The notes under the pieces: model-generated
Told to the model about the DNA's origin: nothing
Database searches by the model: none
What the model saw: only the letters and a program-made list of their open reading frames with translations
Assembly (NCBI RefSeq): GCF_025905425.1
Contig: NZ_CP109603.1
Coordinates: 4,604,501-4,668,500, forward strand
Direction of reading: 5' to 3'
DNA: 64,000 nt
Origin: Pseudomonas putida
GTDB taxonomy: Bacteria; Pseudomonadota; Gammaproteobacteria; Pseudomonadales; Pseudomonadaceae
In this document: positions 46,443 to 56,114 of the stretch, in pieces
Position numbering within the stretch: the first letter of the stretch is position 1
Layout: every line of letters begins with the position of its first letter
Made by a program: the position numbers and the translations under genes

Positions 46443-48935
46443 ATGTTCAATGCTGTTGCTGCCTTTCGCCTTCGACCGCTACCCGCTGCGCTGATAATTG
46501 CACTGCTGCCAGCTGCAGCCTTTGCCGAACCCATGTCGTTCAAAATCGGCGCCCAACCGCTGGCCAGCGCCCTTGATCACCTTGCCGAACAGAGCGGCTT
46601 GCAGGTGATCTACAACGGCGAACTGGTCCAAGGCTTGCAAAGTCCCGGCGTGAACGGCCTCCAAGAGCCGCAAGCAGCGCTTGAACACCTACTCAGCGGC
46701 AGCGGCCTGGCCTGGCGCAGCGTCGGTGCCGCCAGTGTGACGCTGTACAAACGCCCTGCCGACAGCAGTGCACTGGAGCTGAGCGCAACGTCGGTCATTG
46801 CCCAGACACTGGATGACAGTACCGAGAACACTGGGTCGTACACTACAGGCTCGGTCGCGGTGGGCAGCAAGGTCGCCAAGTCGCTGCGTGAAGTGCCGCA
46901 TTCAGTTTCAGTCATTACCCGTCAGCAGATAGAAGACCAGAACCTTCATAACCTCACCGACGTGATGGACAAGACCCCAGGGGTCACCTCGCGCAAGGCC
47001 ACGCAGCGGGCGGGTTCATCCTTCGGTAACGACAGCAACTTCTATTCGCGCGGTTTCGAGGTATCTAACGTACAACTCGATGGGGGCGCCCCGATGGACC
47101 CGTCGATGAGCGGATTCGGTTCGGTCAGCCAACTCGACATGGCACAGTTCGACCATGTCGAGTTCCTGCGTGGCGTCGATGGCCTGTACTCAGGGGCCGG
47201 TGATCCCGGCGGCACTATCAACATGGTGCGCAAACGTGCACTGGCACACAACCAGTTGGCCTTTTCCACGTCTGCCGGCAGCTGGGACAACTATCGCTCC
47301 GAGGCGGATATCACCGGCCCGCTGACAGAACAAGGCAATGTGCGCGGGCGGCTGGGCATTGCCTATCAAGATCGCAAGTATTTCTACGACCCCGGTAACA
47401 TGACCACCAAAGTGGCGTATGGATCTTTGGAGTTCGACCTTAGTCCCGACACATTGTTGACCGTCGGCGGCAGTTATCAGGAAGCACAAGGTGTCATCAA
47501 CTTCGCGGGGTTGCCGCGCGCCATCAACGGCGACGACCTGAAACTGTCGCGTAAGCACGCATTGACCACAGACTGGAACACCAGCCACGAGAAGACCGCG
47601 CAGGGTTACATTCGCCTGCAACACAGTTTCAGCGAAGACTGGGCAATGACGCTTGATGCCATGCGCATGGAAATGGACCGGGACGCCAAGGGCATCTTCG
47701 GCTATGGCGCCGTCAACCCGATCACCGGCAACGGTCATTTCATCACTGGGTATCCTGCCAAGACAGGGATGGACCGGGACGCCTACAGTGCGACCCTGAA
47801 GGGTGGCTTCGACTTGTTTGCACGCCACCACGAACTGGTGATCGTGGGTGACTATCAAAAAGGCAAAGCTTACAGCCGGCAACGCATGAGCAACTTCATG
47901 GAAGCGCCAATCAACATTTTCAACCCGGTCATGCCAGCGGATAACGGCGACTTCCCAGTAAAGGACGATTACTACACCTCTACTAAAACGGGCCTGTCAG
48001 GCATGCTGCGCATGAGCATCACCGATCCGATGAACGTGATTCTCGGGGCACGCGTGGCCAACTACAAACACGCCGATGACAGCTTCTACAAGAACGCTGA
48101 TGGCACTTCGGCAGGCAGTCAGGGCAAACGCGCCCTGGAGGACAACGGTGTCGTGACGCCGTATGTCGGCGTCACGTACGACCTCACCGATCAATGGACA
48201 GCCTACACCAGCTACGCCGAAACCTACCGGCCGCAGTACATGCAGCTGAAAGGTCCGTACCCGGGCAGCCCACTGGATCCATCCGAAGCCAAAAGCTATG
48301 AAGTAGGACTCAAGGGCGAGCTGTTTTCGGGCCGGCTCAACACCTCTTTTGCGCTCTACCGCGTAGAACAGACAGGCGATGCCGCGGCGGACGGCCCATC
48401 CCAGGGGTGGAACCAGGGCAAGCAGTGCTGCTTCATCAATCAGGGCGAAACCATCAGCCAGGGGCTAGATGCCGAGATCAGCGGCGAACTGCAACCAGGC
48501 TGGCAAATGAGTGCGGGCTACACCTACAACCACAGTCGCGATGCCGACACACAGAACGCAGAGTACCGTGCCATTACGCCCAAGCATATGGTCAAGCTCT
48601 GGACGACCTATCAACTGCCCGGGATGCTGCACAACTGGAAGGTTGGCGGCGGGGTGGTGGCTCAAAGCGCGACCTATGTCAGTGGCACGGTGCGTGAATA
48701 CAATCCCGTCAGTGGCGAATTCGATGGGGCCGAACAAGACTTCAAGTTCATTGAACCCGGTCGTGCCATTTGGAGCACCAGTGTGGACTACAAGATTGAC
48801 GAAAACTGGTCAGCAACCATCATCGCCAACAATCTCTTTGACAAGCGCTACTACGAGACCTTCGGCAGCAGTGCCTCGGGTAACTTCTATGGCGAGCCTC
48901 GCAGCTTGGCCCTGACCGTGCGCAGCAAATTCTAG
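46443..48935 (+). CDS. TonB-dependent siderophore receptor with N-terminal signalling (STN) domain
   Basis: 830 residues. Signal peptide ending AAAFA. STN domain at about 25-100 (FKIGAQPLASALDHLAEQSGLQVIYNG). Plug with LREVPHSVSVITRQQIEDQ and GVDGLYSGAGDPGGTINMVRKR, then a 22-strand barrel ending in the C-terminal Phe signature (LALTVRSKF). The STN domain and the sigma/anti-sigma pair upstream show a transducing receptor of FpvA/FoxA type; its ligand cannot be read. ATG 46443 is preferred to the adjacent ATG 46440 for spacing from GGGGGA. Confidence 0.93.
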   Translation: MFNAVAAFRLRPLPAALIIALLPAAAFAEPMSFKIGAQPLASALDHLAEQSGLQVIYNGELVQGLQSPGVNGLQEPQAALEHLLSGSGLAWRSVGAASVTLYKRPADSSALELSATSVIAQTLDDSTENTGSYTTGSVAVGSKVAKSLREVPHSVSVITRQQIEDQNLHNLTDVMDKTPGVTSRKATQRAGSSFGNDSNFYSRGFEVSNVQLDGGAPMDPSMSGFGSVSQLDMAQFDHVEFLRGVDGLYSGAGDPGGTINMVRKRALAHNQLAFSTSAGSWDNYRSEADITGPLTEQGNVRGRLGIAYQDRKYFYDPGNMTTKVAYGSLEFDLSPDTLLTVGGSYQEAQGVINFAGLPRAINGDDLKLSRKHALTTDWNTSHEKTAQGYIRLQHSFSEDWAMTLDAMRMEMDRDAKGIFGYGAVNPITGNGHFITGYPAKTGMDRDAYSATLKGGFDLFARHHELVIVGDYQKGKAYSRQRMSNFMEAPINIFNPVMPADNGDFPVKDDYYTSTKTGLSGMLRMSITDPMNVILGARVANYKHADDSFYKNADGTSAGSQGKRALEDNGVVTPYVGVTYDLTDQWTAYTSYAETYRPQYMQLKGPYPGSPLDPSEAKSYEVGLKGELFSGRLNTSFALYRVEQTGDAAADGPSQGWNQGKQCCFINQGETISQGLDAEISGELQPGWQMSAGYTYNHSRDADTQNAEYRAITPKHMVKLWTTYQLPGMLHNWKVGGGVVAQSATYVSGTVREYNPVSGEFDGAEQDFKFIEPGRAIWSTSVDYKIDENWSATIIANNLFDKRYYETFGSSASGNFYGEPRSLALTVRSKF

Positions 48936-48988
48936 GCACCCAAAACGGCGGCGGCAAAAACTCACTATGCCACCGCCCTCACCCACCT

Positions 48989-51928
48989 TCAGAACCGCGT
49001 CACCACCCCCATCCGCACCGTCCGCCCCGGTGCCGGCATGAAGCTCTGCGCCAGCGGGTCCAGGTAATAGCGATCGGTCAGGTTCTGCAGCGAAACATTC
49101 ACCTCGGTGTTCTCAAGCAACTTGTACTTGAGGAACAGATCGAACAGCGCCACCGAACGGTATTCGATTTGCGGTGTGGTAGCGCCGGACTGCCAGGGTT
49201 TGTCGAGGGTGCTGGTAGGCCCCGAGGTGTAGGTCACGCGGCCGCCCACCGTCAGTGCTTCGTCGAAGAAGCGCAGGCCGGTGGTCAGGTTGGCTGAAAA
49301 GCGTGGTGGGTTCTGGGTGTTGGTGTAGGAGCCCATGAAGCTGCCCGGTGTGCAGTTCGGCGTGTCTTGGGTCTTCTGGTACGGGTTGGCCGTGGCGCGC
49401 AGCTTACCGGCAAAGTCCGAGTCGCAGGTTTCGGTCTTGAGGTAGTAGGTGGCCGACAGGTCGGCGAACACGCGGCCAGCGTCGTAGTTTGACTGCAGCT
49501 CAAGGCCGCGGGTGCTGAAGCTGTCAGTGTTGCTGAAGGTCATCAGGCCCCACAGGCCAGGGCTTGGGTCGTAGTAGCGGGTGATGTAGTTGTTGATCTT
49601 GTTATCGAAGTAGGCAAGTTTGATCGCCGCCGAGTCGTGGTCGGTAAAGAGGTTGTCGCGCAAGGCGCTGACGCCGATTTCCCAGCTCTGCGAGCGCTCA
49701 GGCTTGAGGCTTTTGCCGGGGGCGACTTGCTGGGTGCCCTGGCTGGTCTCGAACAGAGAAGGCAGGCGCAGGCCTTGGGTGTAGGTTACGTAGAAGAACG
49801 TGTCCGGCATCAGCTCGACATTGATGCCGAATGCCGGCGAAAAGCCGCCGCCGCTGCTGCTGCCCTGCGGGGTATGGTCGTAGCCTGTGACCACACTGCT
49901 GATGCCTTCGGGGTCGACCCGAACGCTGGTTGCACCGAAGTCGTTGAAGCGCACGCCGTTGAAGGGCTCGTTGCTGTTGCCGAAGACGATGCCGTTGTTC
50001 AGCCGGGGGTCGGTGGCGTCGGTGTACTGGCCGTTCTGGTCGGGGAACCAGGTCATGCTGCCCCAGCCCTTGGGGCCACTCGCCGACACATAGCGCACCT
50101 CGCGATTTTCACGCCGGGCGGTGGCCAGCACGGTATTGTCCTTGGTGCGGAAGTGGCTGTAACGGCCACCGCCCCACAGGGTCAGTTGCTCGATCGGCTG
50201 ATACTCAAGCTTGCCGTTGAAGCTGAATTCCTGCCGGGAAGCGTCGCGCAGGGTGCGGTTGGCATCGATGTCGTGCTGGGTGATGAGCACGCTTTTCTGC
50301 GGTTGCAGGTCTTCCAGCTGGAACGAGCCGCCCAGGTCCAGCTTGAAGTCGCCATGGGCCGTCTCGAACCTGGAGACGTTGTTCAGGTCGCCGCCGATGC
50401 GGCGGTTGTCCTGGCGTGTCCAACTGCGATCAGAACGGAACAGCTGGGAAACAGGCGCAGTCCATGCCGAACTCAACGAGCTGGTCTTGGCATCGGTCAT
50501 CCACAGGTTGCTGGTCAGGTCCACCCACGGGTTGCCGACGGGCAGGTAGTGGTAGCGGGCGGTGTAGGTATCGATCTTCACCTCGCCCAGGGGGTACTGG
50601 TAGATACCGGCTGTACCGAAGCGGTAGATATCAGAAGGCATGATCTCGGCGCTACGCCCGTCGTAGCGGCGGTAGCCCAGGTCCAGGGTGTGATCGTCGG
50701 CTATCCGCCAGGTTGCCTTGAGCAGATACGAGTCAGTTTTCGATGAGGAGTTGAGCACTTCCTCGCCGGCGTTGTAGGTCATCGCCACGCTGGGTTGTTC
50801 GCTGCCGTAGTCGTTATAGAGGCGGTAGCGGTCCTGGCCTTTCTTGCCGGAGAAGTAGTTGCCTTGGTTGCGGTGCGCATACGCTGCCACCACATCCAGG
50901 CGCTCGGTGGTGAAGGCAAATGCGGCGCTGCCAGAGTCGGCTTCGGAGCCGAACAGGCTGCCGCGATTGTCGCGCGGTGGCGCCGACAGGCGTTCATCCT
51001 TGGCGCTGGCACTACGATGAGCGGGGTCTACGCCGTTGTCCCAGAAGTCGCCTTTCAGGCGCACGCCGACCTGGTTACCGTCAACCAGGATGTCTTGCAC
51101 GCCGATCGTCTGCATTTCCACCGTGCCGCCAATGGCCCCAGACTTGGTTGACGGCCCTTTGTTCACGGTTACGCTGCTGATCAGGTCGGGGTCGATGTAG
51201 CTGCGTTGCTGGGTACCGCCATAGCCGCGATAAACATCCAGAGCCTGCTCCGACCCATCGACCTTCACCGCCACCCGGCTCTGCCCCTGGATACCACGGA
51301 TGTTGACGTCCAGGGCGCCGCCGTTGCGGGTATCGCCGACCTGCACACCGGGCACGCCGTTGAGCAGATCGCCTACCGAAACCCGGCCGAAGCGGTCGAT
51401 CTGCTCGCTGTTCAAATGCACCGATGAGCGTGGTGCTCTGTAAGTGTCCGCCTGAGGCCCCTGTGCAGCGGCATCGACCAGCGTCGGCGATAGCTCTGCC
51501 GCAGCATTCGATGCAACGCCCTGCGCTATCAGCACGTAGCTCCCTGTCGAGTTCGCCACCAGTTGCAGACCGGTATTGGCCAGCAATCGCTGGATGCCCT
51601 GGCTGACCGTATACCGGCCCTTCAAGGCGGGTGCCGTGCGGCCTCGGGTCAATTCAGGGTCATAGGACACCAGTAACCCGGACTGGCTGGTGAAACTGCC
51701 CAGGGCTGCGCCCAACGGCCCTTGAGCAATGTTGTAGTCACGCGGCGTGGCATCGTCCAGGCGGGTCGCGACGGTTGCAGCCGCGCGGGTGTCCTGGGCC
51801 AGGGCCAGGCTGCTGTTCAGCAGGCCGGCACCGCAGCAGCTGATCATCGTGCAACGCAGGGCGAAGGTGATTGGCGACAGGCAAGGCCGAGGGCGCAGAG
51901 CAGGTGTAGGACAACGGACTGGGAGCAT
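48989..51928 (-). CDS. TonB-dependent receptor, HasR-like haem/haemophore type, with STN domain
   Basis: 979 residues. Long leader with a hydrophobic segment ending SSLALAQ. STN domain (YNIAQGPLGAALGSFTSQSGLLVSYDPELTRG). Plug: NGVPGVQVGDTRNGGALDVNIRGIQGQSRVAVKVDG and NKGPSTKSGAIGGTVEMQT, as in haem/haemoglobin receptors. Barrel motifs include GLRLPSLFETSQG and NLTDRYY, ending MGVVTRF. Divergent from its own sigma/anti-sigma pair. No haemophore (hasA) gene is adjacent, so the ligand is inferred from family only. ATG 51928 has a weak ribosome site. Confidence 0.9.
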   Translation of the reverse strand: MLPVRCPTPALRPRPCLSPITFALRCTMISCCGAGLLNSSLALAQDTRAAATVATRLDDATPRDYNIAQGPLGAALGSFTSQSGLLVSYDPELTRGRTAPALKGRYTVSQGIQRLLANTGLQLVANSTGSYVLIAQGVASNAAAELSPTLVDAAAQGPQADTYRAPRSSVHLNSEQIDRFGRVSVGDLLNGVPGVQVGDTRNGGALDVNIRGIQGQSRVAVKVDGSEQALDVYRGYGGTQQRSYIDPDLISSVTVNKGPSTKSGAIGGTVEMQTIGVQDILVDGNQVGVRLKGDFWDNGVDPAHRSASAKDERLSAPPRDNRGSLFGSEADSGSAAFAFTTERLDVVAAYAHRNQGNYFSGKKGQDRYRLYNDYGSEQPSVAMTYNAGEEVLNSSSKTDSYLLKATWRIADDHTLDLGYRRYDGRSAEIMPSDIYRFGTAGIYQYPLGEVKIDTYTARYHYLPVGNPWVDLTSNLWMTDAKTSSLSSAWTAPVSQLFRSDRSWTRQDNRRIGGDLNNVSRFETAHGDFKLDLGGSFQLEDLQPQKSVLITQHDIDANRTLRDASRQEFSFNGKLEYQPIEQLTLWGGGRYSHFRTKDNTVLATARRENREVRYVSASGPKGWGSMTWFPDQNGQYTDATDPRLNNGIVFGNSNEPFNGVRFNDFGATSVRVDPEGISSVVTGYDHTPQGSSSGGGFSPAFGINVELMPDTFFYVTYTQGLRLPSLFETSQGTQQVAPGKSLKPERSQSWEIGVSALRDNLFTDHDSAAIKLAYFDNKINNYITRYYDPSPGLWGLMTFSNTDSFSTRGLELQSNYDAGRVFADLSATYYLKTETCDSDFAGKLRATANPYQKTQDTPNCTPGSFMGSYTNTQNPPRFSANLTTGLRFFDEALTVGGRVTYTSGPTSTLDKPWQSGATTPQIEYRSVALFDLFLKYKLLENTEVNVSLQNLTDRYYLDPLAQSFMPAPGRTVRMGVVTRF

Positions 51929-52070
51929 GCTTTTCTCGCTCGTAGGGTTTGCGCCCACCACTGGCTGCGGGCTGTTACCTCCTCTGTCGCACGAGATCGA
52001 AAAAAGGATATGTGTGCACGGGCACCGGCTGAATTTACCGATTCGGCCTTGTGATCTGAGCAATTCTAGT

Positions 52071-52089
52071 GATAATGGTTTTCATTTGC
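52071..52089. promoter_or_regulatory. Fur-like box between the HasR-like receptor and its sigma gene
   Basis: GATAATGGTTTTCATTTGC matches 14 of 19 Fur consensus positions, 27 bases upstream of the sigma-factor start and within the divergent promoter region. Confidence 0.68.
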
Positions 52090-52116
52090 GACAGTCTTGC
52101 ACCTATTCGACCTACG

Positions 52117-52656
52117 ATGAATGCGCCCTTCTCCCCGCCGAACAGTACCGAGCCGTGCAGCGTCGAGACGTTGTACATCGAGAATCACGCCTGGTTACGC
52201 AACTGGCTCGCCTACCGGCTGAGGTCGTGGGGACGCGGGGTGGCCGACGATCTGGCGCATGATATTTTCCTGCGGGTACTGACCAGCCGAGAGGGCGCGC
52301 GGGTCGAACCGATCCGGCAACCACGCGCCTACCTGACCCGCATCGCCAACTGTGTGCTGGTCAGTTGGCGGCGTCGGCAGTCGCTGGAACGCGCCTGGCT
52401 CGAAGCCTTGCTGCTGCTGCCAGAACCCGAGCACCCTTCGCCTGAGCTGCAAAGCGTGATCCTTGAAACCCTGCACGAGATCGACAGGGTGCTCGACACC
52501 CTGCGCCCACGCGTAAGGCAGGCGTTTCTGATGGCAACGCTGGACGGCATGAAACAAAAGGACATTGCCGCCGCCCTGAACATCGCATTGCCGACAGTCA
52601 AAAAATACATCCACGAGGCCTACCTGACCTGCCTGACGCAGATGCCCGATGAATAA
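52117..52656 (+). CDS. ECF sigma factor (HasI/FecI-like)
   Basis: 179 residues. Region 2: NHAWLRNWLAYRLRSWGRGVADDLAHDIFLRVL, PRAYLTRIANCVLVSWRRRQ. Region 4: LRPRVRQAFLMATLDGMKQKDIAAALNIALPTVKKYIHEAY. Expected to transcribe the divergent receptor gene. ATG 52117 (MNAPFSPPN) is preferred; upstream Met codons fall in the Fur box. Overlaps the anti-sigma gene by eight bases. Confidence 0.9.
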   Translation: MNAPFSPPNSTEPCSVETLYIENHAWLRNWLAYRLRSWGRGVADDLAHDIFLRVLTSREGARVEPIRQPRAYLTRIANCVLVSWRRRQSLERAWLEALLLLPEPEHPSPELQSVILETLHEIDRVLDTLRPRVRQAFLMATLDGMKQKDIAAALNIALPTVKKYIHEAYLTCLTQMPDE

Positions 52657-53596
52657 CAGCACGGCGACGTTTGACGATGCCATTTCTCAGCAGGTGTTAG
52701 CCCAGGCGGCCTCATGGCTGATGCTGATGCAGGAAGGGCCACTGCTGCCGGCCCAACAGCTCGAACTGGAGCGCTGGCGGCATGCCAGTGCCGAGCACGA
52801 GCGGGCCTGGAAGCGGGCGCAGCGCCTGCTTATTCGCCTCGGTAGCCTGCCGCCAACGCTGGCAAAGCAGACCCTGGATCGCCCGACGGGCAGGCGCGCT
52901 GTATTGCGCAGCCTGCTCGTGTTGATCGGTGCCGCACCGCTCAGTTGGTTGGCATGGCGCTCAGGCGCTGGCAGCGATTACCAGACGTCGGTGGGCGAGC
53001 GCCAACACGCACGGCTCGCCGACGGCACACAAATCACCCTCAATAGCGGCAGCGCCGTGGACGTGCTTTTCAACAGCGCGCAACGCTTGCTGCACGTGCG
53101 CCGTGGCGAGGTATACATCGTTACCGCCGCCGACCCACGCCCGCTCATGGCACAGACCCGACAGGGCCAACTGCTGGCCCTGGGCACACGGTTCAGCGTG
53201 CGCCAACTGGGCGATGAAACCTTGCTCGCCGTGTACGAAGGCGCCGTGCAGGTAAACCCGGAGTGCGCCAGCGTGGCACCGGGCGAGAACATTATCCGTG
53301 CTGGCCAGCAAGTGCGCTTCAGCCGCGAGCGCCTGGGCAGCATCGAAGCGGTGCGTGAAACCACGCTGGCTTGGCGCAGCGGTTTGCTGGTGGCAGACGA
53401 CATGCCCCTGGGTGAGTGGGCGCAAGCGTTGATGCGCTACACCCACCAGCGCCTTGAATACGCCCCCGCCTTGGCCGAACTGCGGGTGTCTGGCACGTTC
53501 CCCCTCGATGACCTGCCGCTGGCCTTGGCCATGCTCGCGCAGACCTACACGCTGCAGGTTCATGAGACCGACAGGCAGGTGTTCATCAGCCGTTGA
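52649..53596 (+). CDS. FecR-like anti-sigma factor (HasS-like)
   Basis: 315 residues: cytoplasmic DUF4880 head (QAASWLMLMQEGPLLPAQQLELERWRHASAEHERAWKRAQRLL), membrane helix about 92-108 (LRSLLVLIGAAPLSWLAW), and periplasmic FecR domain (ARLADGTQITLNSGSAVDVLF) with a C-terminal STN-like segment that contacts the receptor. Translationally coupled to the sigma gene. Confidence 0.91.
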   Translation: MNNSTATFDDAISQQVLAQAASWLMLMQEGPLLPAQQLELERWRHASAEHERAWKRAQRLLIRLGSLPPTLAKQTLDRPTGRRAVLRSLLVLIGAAPLSWLAWRSGAGSDYQTSVGERQHARLADGTQITLNSGSAVDVLFNSAQRLLHVRRGEVYIVTAADPRPLMAQTRQGQLLALGTRFSVRQLGDETLLAVYEGAVQVNPECASVAPGENIIRAGQQVRFSRERLGSIEAVRETTLAWRSGLLVADDMPLGEWAQALMRYTHQRLEYAPALAELRVSGTFPLDDLPLALAMLAQTYTLQVHETDRQVFISR

Positions 53597-53627
53597 TCAG
53601 GACTGCGACCGCAAACATACGACTCAA

Positions 53628-54614
53628 TCACAACTGCGCGTACTTGAGCACGTACAGACACAACTCCCGATACACATCGACGGGGAGCTTTGTCATCAAA
53701 CTGTGCGCCAGACCGAGGGTCTTGCAGTTGAGTTCGGCCATCGCTCGGCGATGAACCGTCCCAAGTAAACCGGCATGGACGACCTGCGCATATTGAATAT
53801 ACGAGCAGGGAAAGTCAGACGCAGGGCTTCGCAAGACCTTGAAGTCGACCTTCAAATGCGGGGCCTTGAAGAACGGCGTCCCCTTGTAATCACCCTGAGG
53901 GGTGAGCACGCCCTTCTCGGTACAAACGCTGTAGCATACAGGCCGGCTTGATTTGTCAGTCTCCAGTCCCCGCTGATAAATAACAATCTCGGAGTTCAGC
54001 ACTTGCGTACAGGCATTCTCGAACGCATCAATGATTGATCTGGCATTGATTTGCGCCTCTTCTATTTGTGTGAGGCTTACCACCCGCTCAAGCTGTTCAT
54101 CGGCGACGCTGGTGACTGCGCGATCGAGGGTAGACCAGTGACTGAACTCTTTCTGGCACGCGATCAGGTGAACTTCGGCCTGATAGCCTTTTTTGGCTGC
54201 TTCTGGAGGAAATGCTGCAAACCCAAGGTTATCGAGCGCGGTTTCCATAATGAGGCTGTAGTGGTTGTCCATTGCGTACGTACAGATCATTTCCCCCAAA
54301 CGCCAGATGAAGCGCTCCGTATTGTCATAAACGTGCAACACGCCCTTGTCCTTCATCCTTTCATAGTGGGGGTGCAGTTCGCGGTAGTGCGGCTTGTACA
54401 GACGTACATAATTGGCATATTTACCGTCTTTGAGCAGTACGTTTTCCAGCAAGAACGTCTTGCCCGCCCCTTGAGCGCCGGCAACAATAAGCATCTGGGG
54501 TTTAAATACCCCATCCCCCACGTAATTACGCTCCTTATTATCGAATAGCTCTTGAGTCAATGAACTGAACGCAGCATGCACATCTCTGTCTGTAAACGAA
54601 TAGGTTTCGGTCAT
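53628..54614 (-). CDS. Zeta-toxin-like P-loop kinase, orphan
   Basis: 328 residues. Walker A GAQGAGKT (46-53) in MLIVAGAQGAGKTFLLENVL and SLIMETALDN as the second zeta motif. Zeta toxins phosphorylate UDP-N-acetylglucosamine-type sugars. No small epsilon-type antitoxin lies on either side. The C-terminal 110 residues, with several cysteines, have no recognised family. The gene is visibly richer in A+T than its neighbours, suggesting recent acquisition. It might be a zeta-fold housekeeping kinase rather than a toxin. Confidence 0.75.
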   Translation of the reverse strand: MTETYSFTDRDVHAAFSSLTQELFDNKERNYVGDGVFKPQMLIVAGAQGAGKTFLLENVLLKDGKYANYVRLYKPHYRELHPHYERMKDKGVLHVYDNTERFIWRLGEMICTYAMDNHYSLIMETALDNLGFAAFPPEAAKKGYQAEVHLIACQKEFSHWSTLDRAVTSVADEQLERVVSLTQIEEAQINARSIIDAFENACTQVLNSEIVIYQRGLETDKSSRPVCYSVCTEKGVLTPQGDYKGTPFFKAPHLKVDFKVLRSPASDFPCSYIQYAQVVHAGLLGTVHRRAMAELNCKTLGLAHSLMTKLPVDVYRELCLYVLKYAQL

Positions 54615-54796
54615 GGCAGAAGTTTCCTTTGATCAGCGGGGTATGAAGGCCATTAACATAAAGCGGCGATAAGCCGCACAGCGCGTAAATATCTAATACA
54701 TTCGCCCCTGGACACTGCTGCCTGGCAGTTCATATCAGCGAACGTCGTAGATCACAGGCTTGCCAGCAGGGAGGCACTGTGCTGTATGCTTGCCGG

Positions 54797-54933
54797 GTCT
54801 TCAGGGCGGGGTGTAAGTCCCCACCGGCGGTAAATCGAAAGATGAGCCCGCGAGCGCCCCGGCCATGCCGGGGGTCAGCAGATCTGGTGAGACTCCAGAG
54901 CCGACGGTCATAGTCCGGATGAAAGAAGGCGTC
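54797..54933 (+). promoter_or_regulatory. FMN riboswitch (RFN element)
   Basis: Canonical blocks in order: TCTTCAGGGCGGGGTG, CCCCACCGGCGGTAAA, GAGCCCGCGAGCG, CAGATCTGGTGAGACTCCAG, GCCGACGGTCATAGTCCGGA, TGAAAGAAGG. It lies 81 bases upstream of ribB. FMN binding is expected to shut off ribB. Confidence 0.97.
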
Positions 54934-55014
54934 AGGCAGGGGCCATTCGGGCGCCTCTGCGCGCGCGTTTTGTTCGCCCCGAGACGTTCATCGATCATTC
55001 ACGAGGAGCGTTTC

Positions 55015-55665
55015 ATGTCCCCTATGCTGCAAAAGCAATTCCCCAACATTTCTGCCGCCATTGCCGCCTTCCAGGCCGGGCGCCCTGTCCTGCTGCTGGA
55101 CGACGACGACCGCGAGGACGAAGCGGACATCATCGCCGCCGCTGAAAACATCTCGTTGCAGACCATGGCCATGATGATTCGCGACTGCAGCGGCATCGTT
55201 TGCCTGTGCCTGGACGAGACCACCGTGGACGCCCTGCAACTGGCGCCGATGGTGCAGAACAACCAGGCGCGCCATGGCACCGGGTTCACCGTCACCATCG
55301 AAGCGGCGGACGGCATCACCACTGGCGTGTCGGCACAAGACCGTATTACCACCATCGCGGCGGCGCTCAGCTCGACGGCCGAGCAGCGCCATATCGTCAG
55401 CCCCGGGCACGTGTTCCCGTTGCGCGCGCGCAATGGCGGGGTGCTGACCCGCCGTGGCCATACCGAAGGTTCGGTAGACCTGGCGCGCCTGGCCGGGCTG
55501 CGGCCGGCAGCAGTGCTGTGCGAGCTGATGAACCCCGATGGCAGCATGGCGCGCGGGGAGCAGGTGATGGTTTATGCGCGGCAGTACAATTTGCCGGTGC
55601 TGACCATTGAAGAGCTGGCGCGGTATCGCGAGTCGATGGTGGAGCTGGAAGCTGTGACAGCTTGA
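55015..55665 (+). CDS. ribB: 3,4-dihydroxy-2-butanone 4-phosphate synthase
   Basis: Converts ribulose 5-phosphate to dihydroxybutanone phosphate and formate for riboflavin synthesis. 216 residues, single domain without a fused GTP cyclohydrolase. Acidic metal loop LLLDDDDREDEADIIAAAENI, then GRRHIVSPGHVFPL-type HIVSPGHVFPLRAR and RRGHTEGSVDLARLAG. ACGAGGAGCGTTTC precedes ATG 55015. Controlled by the riboswitch upstream; ribA is separate at 62.2-62.8 kb. Confidence 0.96.
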   Translation: MSPMLQKQFPNISAAIAAFQAGRPVLLLDDDDREDEADIIAAAENISLQTMAMMIRDCSGIVCLCLDETTVDALQLAPMVQNNQARHGTGFTVTIEAADGITTGVSAQDRITTIAAALSSTAEQRHIVSPGHVFPLRARNGGVLTRRGHTEGSVDLARLAGLRPAAVLCELMNPDGSMARGEQVMVYARQYNLPVLTIEELARYRESMVELEAVTA

Positions 55666-55693
55666 TGAATCCCCGGGGCCGCTTTGCGGCCCA

Positions 55694-55775
55694 TTCGCGG
55701 GGCAAGCCCGCTCCCACAGGATCACCTCAGCCTTGCAGCCAACATTATTTCTGTGTGCGGGCTTGCCCCGCGAAT
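55694..55775. repeat. REPIN (class A)
   Basis: TTCGCGGGGCAAGCCCGCTC+CCACAG (55694-55719) and inverted CTGTGTGCGGGCTTGCCCCG+CGAAT (55751-55775). Lies between ribB and xseB. Confidence 0.9.
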
Positions 55776-55871
55776 AGGCCGGCACACCCAGCCTCGGCAT
55801 CCCGAAAGTTTGCTCCCCCTGCCCTGCTCTGCTAGTGTCGCGCCGTTCAGAACGCCACCGAGACAGTCGCC

Positions 55872-56114
55872 ATGGCCCGCAAAAAAGCCTCCCTCGATTT
55901 CGAGCAATCCCTCGCAGACCTGCAAGCCCTGGTCGAGCGCCTGGAGAACGGCGAGTTGTCGCTGGAAGATTCGCTGGCCGCCTTCGAGCAAGGCATCGCC
56001 CTGACTCGCGACTGCCAGGGCGCACTGGCCCAGGCTGAGCAGAAAGTGCAGATCCTTCTGGAACGCGACGGTGAGCTGGCAGCCCAGCCCTTCGACGCCG
56101 AGCCGCAAGCATGA
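55872..56114 (+). CDS. xseB: Exodeoxyribonuclease VII small subunit
   Basis: 80 residues, typical length. [41 protein letters not shown] is the XseB signature. Partner XseA is elsewhere. Overlaps ispA by four bases (ATGA), heading xseB-ispA-dxs. Confidence 0.96.
   Translation: MARKKASLDFEQSLADLQALVERLENGELSLEDSLAAFEQGIALTRDCQGALAQAEQKVQILLERDGELAAQPFDAEPQA

Noticed and set aside
49637..50746. + strand open frame inside the HasR-like receptor
   Set aside because: Antisense shadow of a full TonB receptor with plug and barrel motifs.
54615..54796. An antitoxin gene upstream of the zeta-like kinase
   Set aside because: No start, ribosome site or frame of adequate length; only a short hairpin (GCGGCGATAAGCCGC) and the riboswitch leader are present.
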